Source: Sphaerolaimus hirsutus
Lineage: Eukaryota > Nematoda > Chromadorea > Monhysterida > Sphaerolaimidae
Direction of reading: 5' to 3'
DNA: 64,000 nt
NCBI GenBank assembly: GCA_964036195.1
Contig: OZ038456.1
Location: 26,389,792-26,453,791, forward strand
In this document: positions 12,289 through 23,000 of the stretch, one piece after another
Layout: each line of letters begins with the position of its first letter
How positions within the stretch are numbered: the stretch's first letter is position 1
Notes under the pieces: generated by a model
Databases searched by the model: none
What the model was told of the DNA's origin: nothing
The model's input: the letters and a program-made list of their open reading frames with translations, nothing else
Position numbers and translations under genes: made by a program

Positions 12289-12720
12289 CCGTATATCCTT
12301 GAATAAGACCCCCCTCGAATAACTCCTCCCCCTTAAATAACTCCCCCCTCACATACTCTGACGAAAAAATAACTCCCTCCCTCGAATAACTCCCCCCTCT
12401 TGAATAACTCTCCCCTATGGGTACAAAATATGCTACATATTTTACAAAAAATGGTTGATGAAAATACAAAATAATGTTAACGTATGGCAGCTGCAGCAGA
12501 TACATAGCATGTATGCAATGTATACACACCTTTTTGTTGTTGTTGAACTGTCAAATAGCTGGATTACATGACAGAATGCATTCATACAATGGATTAAGTC
12601 CAAGTTTTCTGAGGAAAAATAACTCCCTCCCTTGAATAACTCCTCCCCCTTGAATAACTCCCCCCTCAAAAGCTCTGACGAAAAAATAACTCCCCTGGGG
12701 TCTTATTCGAGGATATACGG
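12289..12720. mobile_element. CCGTATATCC foldback element, TA-flanked
   Basis: Arms CCGTATATCCTTGAATAAGA and TCTTATTCGAGGATATACGG, flanked by TA on both sides. The interior has GAATAACTCCCCCC-type blocks repeated at both ends around a unique centre. Confidence 0.8.
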
Positions 12721-13295
12721 TATGTGTATTTTTACCAGGTACACAGTATGCAAACTTTAAACCATAAATTCAATATCAATCAAGTGTAACTGAACACAAG
12801 ATTATAGAAATTTGATGAAATGGTAATATACTACATATAATTCACTTTGTAAAACATGTTATCAAAATGAAAGTCCCGTCCACACTTGTCACTGACAACA
12901 CAAAAATAAAGCCACAGAAAATAAAATAAAAAACCATAGGATAATTTTGGACCATGGAATTTTAGGATGGACACCTCATAAATATTTCTTGCATCCACAT
13001 TCTGCTGCGCATGGGTCACATGGATTTTGCCATTGTTTGAGTGTGGTTGGGTTGGGGGCTGAGTCTAACCATTTTTATTGTTCTCAAGTAGTCACACAGT
13101 CCTCATTTAGGAGAGGTTGGTAGAGAAATTAAACTAATGAATAAAAGAAAAAGAATAAAAGTTTAAAAAGATTTTAATAAGATTTTAAAGACCTGAGTCA
13201 CTATTGAGTCTGGAGTCAGGGATTTTTTGATAAATAGAACAAATTACACACCAAAGAGTGGTAACTAGTGATATAAAAGTGTGCAGCGCTGGTGG

Positions 13296-13446
13296 CAGTT
13301 CCAAGCCCTGTAGAGTGTAAAGTAAAGTGTCAAATGTAAAGTCAAATGAAAAGTTCAGTAATAAAACCTTTTCTTTTTTTGTTTTGATTGACATTTGACT
13401 TAGCATTTGACTTTACATTTGACACTTTACAGGGCTTGGGACTGCC
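13296..13446. mobile_element. Palindromic repeat, AGCCCTGTAAAGTGTAAAG family
   Basis: Arms CAAGCCCTGTAGAGTGTAAA and its near complement ending TTTACAGGGCTTGGGACTG. Other copies are at 19384-19632, 35797-35990 and 42478-42655. The outer edge is typically GGGGGCAGTCCC. Confidence 0.75.
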
Positions 13447-13567
13447 CCCTGCTGTGGCACTTTCAGCACATGGTGCCATTTTTACGTGGTGTCAGATACA
13501 AAACGACTGGTGCTGGCAAGTTGCCCTACCACAAGCACCATGGCTGGCACCATTGCCAAGTAAAAAC

Positions 13568-14609
13568 CAGAGTTGGAAAAACGTATTTACGTTTACCCGA
13601 AATACCCGGTTATTTGGGTATTTATATTTATGTTTACGTTTACGTTTTCCAAAAATACCATTACGTTTTGTTACGTTTTCCTGACCAAAATACCTGGGTA
13701 CTTCGGAAAACGTAAAAATTCTGATATTTAGGTGTTTTTAGTGGCTGCGCCCTCAGAAGAAACTGCATATTGCCACGAATTCTCTACCGATTTTGATGGT
13801 TGACCACTTAAAATGATCAGAATGACGTGGCGATCACTTTAGTCCCGCGATTAGAATGAATACAAACAACACCTCAAATATTTAATGCACTCCAATACAT
13901 AGCCACTATTGTCCACTGACCGGAGTAAATGCTGCACATAAAAATGCAACTGTATATTGTCATAAACTGACAATAAATTATGAACAAAATAATGAAAGAA
14001 ATGTAATATTTATGATAAAAATTCAATACAATTTTAGGTTCCATCTTCAGATAAGTATGACAGATGTCACAGTATATTTGATGAGACATTTTTCCAAAAT
14101 AGGCTAGGCTAAACAAACAGTTTTAAAAGTTGCAATGCACTGAAACAGTGGCTGTAAAGTGTCCATTTAGCCACGCTTGGCTTTTGAAATTTGGTAAAAG
14201 TATCCATTTGGGATGTGGAAACATTTGAGCAAATTATTTATCAGACTGAATTACAAAAATATGTAATTTTTGCTCAATGTTGATGTCGATATCATCATTG
14301 TGTAAAATTAGATTATCATTTGTTATAGTTGTCTGACTCGATGTTGTTCATTATGGTGAGCATGTAGTGCTAAAATAATTATATTGTATGGAAATCAGTG
14401 ATTGACCCATATAAAGGTGAAAATAACGGTATTTTCCAAAGCAAAATGGCAAATACTACTCGTATAAAAATTTTACGTTTACGTTTTTTTTACGTATTCC
14501 TCGGTATTTTTAAAATACCTTACGTTTTAGTATTTATACTTTAGATTTGGAAAAGGTATTTACGTTTACGTTTACGTTTTCCAAAAATACCAGTATTTGT
14601 ACAACTCTG
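13568..14609. mobile_element. Non-autonomous hAT-like element, CAGAGTTG family, exact TSD
   Basis: Starts CAGAGTTGGAAAAACG and ends TTTGTACAACTCTG, with a perfect 8-bp duplication GTAAAAAC at 13560-13567 and 14610-14617. Both ends carry many ACGTTTACG/CGTAAACGT subterminal repeats. 1,042 bp, no transposase. Same family as 4618-5117 and 17458-18219. Confidence 0.9.
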
Positions 14610-14617
14610 GTAAAAAC

Positions 14618-15249
14618 TGTTATTCTGTTTTCTGACAAGTCAAAACCTTTTACTGTCCATACTCTGAGATCTGAAAAATGTTTAACATTCCATTTTAACA
14701 TGTTCTTTTGGTTCATGAATATTGACTACAAAGCCCAAACGTTATTTTGGTGCAGCTACATTCTTAATAACTTTTTGCCATGGTTGCAAAGAGACCAAAA
14801 TAACTTAAGCTATTGTTAAAACTTTCAGCTGTGTTACATTGAATATTCATCAGATCTGACCTATGTGTTCTTGCTACCACAAACCATAAACTTGCTAGGA
14901 GTGTAATATTCAGTGGAAATTATTAAATGTGGTAGCGCAACAGTATTTGCATAGCTTTCGGTTCGGTCCGTTCCTGACCAGTATCAGTTTGCCCGTAAAG
15001 TTTGCACAGTTGTTAAAACGTATTTACGTTTAGTTATAAATACGTTTACGTTTTTTCCCGGAAAAAAATACCTAAAAATAGGGACAAAATATCCAAAATA
15101 GCACAAAAATAGGCAAGAATACATTTAATAGTGAATTTTATGGTGAAAAAGTTCAAAAATTTGAGCAAAAATTGGGGCAAATGTTATCAAAAATACCCAT
15201 TTTCACATTTTCCGGGGACAAAAGTAATTTATTCACCTTTACTCGTGAG
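14618..15249. other. Intergenic; one end of a CAGTTGTTAAAACG element
   Basis: No gene seen. A CAGTTGTTAAAACGTATTTA end at 15007 belongs to the CAGAGTTG family. Its partner may be the TTTTAACAACTCTG end near 17206, with the GGCGCC element 15250-17091 nested inside, but the flanking octamers do not match, so the pairing is unproven. Confidence 0.4.
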
Positions 15250-17091
15250 TAGTGATGGAAAAGCGCCAGGAAAAATGGCGACAGGTGCCAATGGCGCTAT
15301 GGCGCTATTCAAAATAATGGCGCCGAGCGCCAAAGGGCACCAGAGAAAATGGCGCCAGGCGCCAATGGCGCCACGGCGCCATCTGAAAAATGGCGCCAGG
15401 TGCCAAAGGGCGCCAGCAACAATGGCGCTGCGCGCCAAAATGGCGCCAACGATAAAAGTCTTTATTTCAACAGGTATATCAACAGAGAGGACATTTGAAA
15501 CCGGCAGCAAAAGAACACGTGTATCACCCATCGACTGCGCCGCCGACATGTCCGAGGATAACTCCACGCCCACTGCCGCTGCCCCAGTAAGTTTGTAGGA
15601 GGTAGGGTTAGGGTTGTAGGAGGTAAGGAGTGGTGGTCAGTACTGATGAGACCCTGCCACCTCTCTCTAAAAAATCCCTGTCTACTGAAAAGGGTCGAAA
15701 CAGGGTATAGGCTTGGAGGTGCTGAGGGAGTGCACCATGTGACTTTTCCAAGCCTTTTTCACGTTTTTCACCTATTTTTTACAAGCCGCTCATTCAATTC
15801 CTCAATTTGTAGAATAGCAGTGTGTTATACCATTTTTCTGGTGTATGTACAAGAGAAAAAACTGTCTGCCACATTCAAAAAACTGAATATTATCATGAAT
15901 ATTATCTATATTTTTGTACCTATATTCAAAAAGTGTCTGGGGTTCAGTGTTTCGTATTTTCTGCCCATGAGATGCACATTTTCAATGGCAAGCACTTTGA
16001 GCAGAAACAACATTCTTCAGAATTTTCACAATTTTATACTAGGTATTGTAATGCGTTTTATGTTTGATGTATTTCACATGAGACAGCATTGAACTGGTGA
16101 TTGAACTAGCAAATCCATTTTTAGTTGGGTTGAACAATTCTATGCCACCTTTAGATGACAATTTTGAGACAAAAATGAACTCAATTAGACAGAAAAGTTT
16201 TTTAAAGGGTCAGACTAAAGGACAAGATGCATTGAGCATGATATTCAAAATATATTTTTATGATCACTCATTATTACATGCTAGCATACAGAAATCAAGT
16301 TTTCACACTTCCATGTCACAAAGCTTACTAAAACAGCCATCATATCATGAATATAAACTTAAATGTTGGCAAGAAATTTCAAGGTAAAATGCTAAACACC
16401 ATATAAATACCGCAAATCCTCGAATAAGACCCCCCCCCCTCGAATAACCCCCCCCCCCCCCTTGAATAAGTCCCCCCTGCTGGCGGGGTGAGGAAAAAAT
16501 AACTCCCCCCTTAAATAACTCCCCCCTCTCAAAGAACTCCTACTTCTGATGAAAAGGATACAATACAAAACTATAAAAGAATAGTAGCGACAGCAGATAC
16601 ATAATGTGTATACAGTGTATACACATTGTTTTGTTGTTGTTGGACAGTGAAGTACATGAATTACACGAGTTTACATACTGCATCCATACAACGAATTAAG
16701 TCCAAGTTTCCTGAGGAAATAATAACTCCCCCCTCGAATATACCCCCCCCCTTTGAATAACTTCCCCCTCCAAAACGTCTGACGAAAAAATAACTCCCCT
16801 GGGGTCTTATTCGAGGATTTAGGGTAATTTAATTCCAACTTAAAATGGATAAAAATAAACTCTCATCGTGGCATCTTGACGCCTTTTCTGGTGCCATGAA
16901 AAACATTGGTGCTGGGCGCCAAATTGGCGCCAGCAAAAATGGCGCCAAGCGCCAAGGGCGCCATGGCGCCATTAGAAATGAGGGCGCCAGGCGCCAGATG
17001 GAGCCAGAGAAAACGGCGCCAAGCGCCAATGGCGCCATGGCGCTGGCAAACTTTGGCGCCATTAGAGGGCGCCAGCGCCATTCCATCACTA
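15250..17091. mobile_element. GGCGCC-array hAT-like element, copy 3, spanning the first CDPS exon
   Basis: Begins TAGTGATGGAAAAGCGCC and ends GGCGCCAGCGCCATT followed by CCATCACTA, as in the complete copy at 18448-19378. GGCGCC arrays occupy 15265-15445 and 16905-17080. Flanking octamers CTCGTGAG (15242-15249) and CTCATTAG (17092-17099) match at six of eight positions. Between the arrays lie the first modelled exon of the CDPS gene (15548-15586), part of its first intron and a TA-flanked foldback element (16410-16824). The core does not resemble the core of copies 1 and 2. Two separate short array elements remain possible. Confidence 0.55.
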
Positions 17092-20000
17092 CTCATTAGT
17101 AAAAGAAAAAAAAATGCTTTACGTTTTCTGTACTCACCTGTGAGTAAAAAACTTTACATTTATGTTTACTTTTGAAAAAGTTCAGTACTTTTAACAACTC
17201 TGAGAACTGGTTGCGCTTGACAAATTTGGCTTTGGCAGCTGTTGTTTCTTCACAGTTGTTAAAATGTATTTAGGTAGACACCCGAATTTACATTTACCTG
17301 AAGATACATTTACTCAAAAAATTTAACATACTGTATTTCTTCTAACAGAATGACATTCCTCCAATAGAACGGCATCTCCAATAGAACGGCAGGTAAAATG
17401 GTTGACTAAAAAAATTGAACAGCACTCTTCTATTAAAAGAAATACCGTACTTGAGTACAGAGTTGCGAAAGTGTATTTACACTTACCCAAAATACCCGGG
17501 TAAATGGGTATTTATATTTACACTTACACTTACACTTTCAAAAAATACCCATACACTTTTTTTACACTTTCCTGGGCAAAATACCCGGGTACAGAAAGTG
17601 TATTTTTTTCCTTTCAGATGGCCCTGTTTTATGCTTTCGAGAAAGCATAAAATAGGGTCATGTACAAAAAATGCATTGAATGTAGAAAATATGGCAAATG
17701 TACAGTTATCCTTTGATCTACAACCTTTGATCAGTACTCATGGTATTCTACAGTTTCATCATACTTTTGTAAAAAGGACAAGATCAATGGAAATTCACCA
17801 GCTGGACACAAAGTCAACTTTTGCATTGACATTGGCTGCATATCCATTCTTGCATTTAAACAGTGTGTATCGCATTGCTCAATCAGTAAAATATCAACAC
17901 TGAAAAACTGCCATTATTAGGGAACTTCATACCACTACAGTATTTGTTACAGTCTGAAATGTTTCATAAAAGGCTGTAAAATGTGAAGTAATGCATGAAA
18001 ATGATAAATAAAGTGATCTAAAGGGGAGAACAGCGGTGTTTTCTAATGCTCAACAGTGAGTGCTCATTCAAAAAAAAAATTTTACACTTACACTTTTTTT
18101 ACACTTTCCTAGGTATTTTTAAAATACCTTACACTTTTAGTATCCATACTCAAAATTTGGAAAGTGTATTTACACTTACACTCACACTTTCCAAAAATAC
18201 CGGTATTTTAACAACTCTGCTTGAGTACTGAGTAAACACATTTACAAATCATCTGTAAAAAGACTTCCTGTGTGAATGAATGAAATGAATACTTCCTGAA
18301 ATGAATAATTCCAGAGTATACTCGGCAGACATGATACTGTACAAATAGATATGATTTATGTCTTCAGCTGGCAGACAGCCAACCGAAAACTTATGAACCG
18401 ACTCCCCTCACCACTCCACTTCACTCAACTCTGAACCGGGTCAGGGGTAGTGATGGAAAAGCGCCAGAAAAAAGGGCGCCAAGCGCCAAGGGCGCCATGG
18501 CGCCATTCGGAAAGTGGGCGCCAAGCGCCAAAGGCGCCACAGAAAAAGGGCGCCAGGCGCCAAGGGCGCCATGGCGCCATTCGAAAAGAGGGCGCCAGGC
18601 GCCAGGGGCGCCATGGAAAGCGGGCGCCAAGCGCCAAAGGCGCCATGGCGCCATTTGGAAAAAAGGGCGCCAGGCGCCAAGGGCGCCAGGATAAACAAGT
18701 GCCTACAACACCCTGCATGTGCTAAACATGTTGCTACAGCACCGTGGTACACACATTCACTTCTTGATACGCGTTCTCCACAATGTAATGAACAAAAACG
18801 AGACTAGCAACATAATTTAAAAAAATCCACATTACGAATTGAAACACAATGGAAATTGTCATTTGACAATAATCCATTCACTTCAAATAGACTTTTCCAA
18901 TCGATGTTTCCTTGAAATGGACGAAAACGGAATTGCAACGATTTGAATCCGTTTATTTGTTTATGATTTTGCAAGTTCGACGGTCTATCATTCTTGTGTC
19001 TTCTACTCTTTTGATCCGTCAGACACATCTGATGAACCGTTGGACGAAAGATTTTCACCCACTAACACCACTTCGTCCATTTTTCTGGCGAATTTAGATC
19101 ATCCACGGATGCGTTTTTCATTTTTTTCATTTACACAGCACTCATCTTGATACCCTGCTGGCGCCTTTTTGGCGCCCTTTCAAAGCAGGGCGCCAGGCGC
19201 CAAGGGCGCCACAGAAAAAGGGCGCCAAGCGCCAAGGGCGCCATGGCGCTTTTCAGAATGCGGGCGCCAGGCGCCAAGGGCGCCACAGAAAAAGGGCGCC
19301 AAGCGCCAATGGCGCCATGGCGCGGCACCCTTTGGCGCCCTCAAATGGCGCCAGCGCCATGGCGCCATTCCATCACTAGTCAGGGGGCAGTCCCAAGCCC
19401 TGTAAAGTGTAAATTAAAGTGTCAATAGTGTATCCAAATCTTATTTTTCTTATCTAAATCTTATGTTTCTGTATCCAAATCTTATGTCAAACAATAAGAT
19501 TTGGATACAAAAACATAAGATTTGGATACTTAATTGACACTTTACTTTACATTGTACTTTACTTTACAATTGACTTTGCATTTGACTTTACATTTGACAC
19601 TTTACTTGACACTTTACAGGGCTTGGGATTACTACCAGTTACTGTGGACTGCAGTTATGATGTCATGATGGAGTGTAACCTCCAGAAAAATGTAGGCTGT
19701 AATGTTGCCCAAGTATACAGAAAACATATTTCAGAAATTTCAATTTGGACATAAAAAGACTAAACACTAAACTAAACACTAAACAAAAAAGACTATCTAT
19801 ACTGTCATGTATTTACAGAAGTGCTAGGATTGAAAATTTTAAAACACATCTTTTTGCCCGCAAGTGTAAAAATGTAAAAATTACTTGGTTTTACATTTTC
19901 CACAAAAAGTACTTGCCTGCCTTGAAATATTCCATGCACAAGTCCCCACTTTAAAATTTTTCAGGGACAATATTTACGTATTAAACAATGTAATCATGTA

Positions 20001-23000
20001 TTTAATATTAATGAAAAAAGTTATTTTAATCACGTTTACTTATGAGTGCAAGTTAAAGAATTTTACTTTACAATATATTTGTACTTGTTGCTGTGCGCTT
20101 GGTGTGCATAAAACAATGTTTAACATTTCAATATAAATACTTTGAAAAAGTTGAGTAATTTTAACAACTCTGTATTTCTCCAGCTACTGAACCAAAAACC
20201 AAAATTGTTCATATCGCTTAAAACACGCGTTTTTCACACAAATTAGAATAAAGTGTATTAAACTGAATAACTGATTAGGTATACACGAGTTTCGCAAAAC
20301 GTTCGCTCGCAAAACGTTTTTCGAAAAAGCCACTAAGCAAACAATCAAACCAAACTTGTGATAATTCAAATCAACATCCTTTATTTGTTTGTTTTGTAGT
20401 AAATACATAAATTGAATGACGCGCTTGAATGGATGTCGAAAATGCGTCAAAAAACAACGGTTTTTGCGCAAATCTTGGCTAAACAATAAAAGCTCGGTTT
20501 TGGTGTTTTGGGTGGGGTTTGTTTTTGGTGATAGCATGTTTTGTTCGAAAGCATTCATTGGCAGAAACTGTGTGAAACTCCCAGACCCTGTAAAATGCCC
20601 TGCAAAATGTCAAATGTCATGCAAAGTGTCAAAAGTCATGGAAAATGCCCTGCAAAATAGCAAACGTACGTGTGCCGTTTTGCAGGGCATTTTCCATGAC
20701 TTTTAACGCTTTTTAAGGGGGAACAACTCAGGGCGGGGGGATTATTCAAGGCGAGGAATTATTTTTCCTCACTCACCTTACAGGGGGCATTATTCAAGGG
20801 GGAACTATTCAAGCAAATACGGTATATTTATCACACATTTTCCACCCGTGCTACAATCCGTTTGATGAAGTTTCTGTGTAAACCATAAGGAACAATGCAA
20901 TTTCAAGTTTGCTAGCAGGCTGTAACACATATTTATTTGCTGTGATTAACCGACTGCAAACAAACACATGTGAAGTCAATTTGACGTCAATATGAAGTCT
21001 GCGCTGACTATAAAATGTGGTGGGGCGGCTGGCAGTCACAACAGACAAGCCACAGTCAGAGTCAACTTACAAAGTCAACTCAAACCGTCAACTGAAGTTG
21101 GACTGGTGCCAAATACAACTGCACATAAAGGATCTTCCGGAGGATAACTGAAATCTGAGCAATGGCTCTGCAGATTTGCACTATGGATGTTAGTGTTTGT
21201 TTGTTCCTAGTTGTAAAAAGCACTATTCCTACTGAAAAGTGATTGTGGCTTTGTGAAGACAAGGACACTTCTGAATTGTAAAACATCAAAAAAAATCAAA
21301 AAGTCATAGATGTTTCTAAATTTATATTTGCTACTGTAAAATGGAAAAAGTCATACAAAATGCCCTGCAAAATGGCAGACGTTGAAAAAAATACAAAGAT
21401 TTTACATTTTACAGGGTAATTCAAAGTCCATTAGTAATTAGCCGAATCCAGTCCATCCATCAGGATCACCTCTGTTAGCATAGTAAAATCTCTGGGTGAT
21501 TTACCTAAATAGGTATGCATGCATAAAAGTTTTAAAAAAAATACTTTTTTTAAGTATTCAAATTCCATATAAATATACCTTTTCTAAATTTACATCCTTT
21601 TTTCGAATCTTTTAATAAAATTACACTCTCAAAATCACCCATGTGCCACTCCCAGACCCTGTAAAAAGCGCTGTAGAATGTCAAATGTCATGCAAAGTGT
21701 CAAAAGTCATGGAAAATTCCCTGCAAAATGGCAACTGTTGCCATTATGCAATGCATTTTCCATGACTTTAGACACTGCATGACACTTGACATTTTACATG
21801 ACATTTTACAGGCTCTAGGATAGTTCCCCCAAATCCTCATCCCCAACCCCAAACCCCTCTCAACCCCAACCCCCACAGGTCTACAGCGCGCGCATGAAGG
21901 GCTACAACGACTCGCCCAAAGCGGGCCGAAGCAACAAGCAGCGCAAGGCGTCTAGCAGCGACGTGGCCCTTGTGGGCATCAGCTTGAAGAACCCCGCGTT
22001 CACTGGCCACAGGCTCAGGGCCATGGTCAAATTGGTGCAGGCTACTTTTGGGAAGGAATCTTTTGTTGGTTGGGGTTGGGGTTGGGAGAGACTTGTCAGT
22101 GATTTGACCTGTCAGACTATTTACTTGTCATTTTTGGTTGGCAAATTTTTTGAGATAGGGTGCGGGACTGCCCCAGGTTTGGAAACTACTATGCACACGT
22201 TTCACTGAATTTTACTACAATAAATAAAACACTGAAAAAAGTAAAACAGTATTTTTGACGTCAGATTTCTATGAATTATTTTGGTGATAAACATTTCACG
22301 TCATAGCATTCATTAAAATACGGTAACACATATACATCGTCACCACGCCAATCATCATTTACCATATAACAAACATTACTCACGCCAAAAATCGCTCTCA
22401 CAAACTCAACCCAAATACCCCCCACCCCAGTTCCTGCTCTGCGACTCGAACCACCGACACAACGTGTGGGCGGAGTCAGAAACCCCCTGCGACCAATCAG
22501 CAGAGACCACGGGGGCGGAGTGCAGCGAACCAACGGAGGAGCACAGAACCAGGGCTATGGAGATGGGCGATAAGTGGATAAAGGAGAATTGGCAGTTTGT
22601 TGAGGATTTGCAGCCCAAGGTTGGTTGAGTTGGAGGTTTGGGGTATTCACAGATAATGTAAAAAGCCCTGTAAAATGTCAAATGTAAAATGTCAACCGAG
22701 TTGCCATTTTGCAGGGCATTTTCCATGACTTTCAACACTTTGCATGACATTTGACATTTTACAGGGTCTGGGAGTGGCACTTGACTTACTCCCCGGACCG
22801 CGTGCTATGCATTTTTTCTGGGGGAAACGCTCGATCATGTCGTCATCATTAAGTAACTCATAATTGTTCAAAAAAGGAAACACTTTAGAGGAAAACCGTT
22901 CGCATCTCGTACGTGACTCCACCTTGTTCTATCTGAAATATTTTTTGTGAAAGTGCGTGCATACATAACTGTCCAGGTCACGCGTTATTGATTGATACAT

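Noticed and set aside
15646-16387. Plus-strand open frames between the arrays of the GGCGCC element as a transposase or captured gene
   Set aside because: No hAT catalytic or zinc-finger motif is visible, and composition is that of intronic AT-rich DNA.
18421-18752. Long overlapping open frames on both strands rich in Ala-Pro-Trp-Arg or Gly-Ala-Arg-Gln
   Set aside because: They are translations of the GGCGCC array of a transposable element; periodic GC-rich DNA keeps all frames open.
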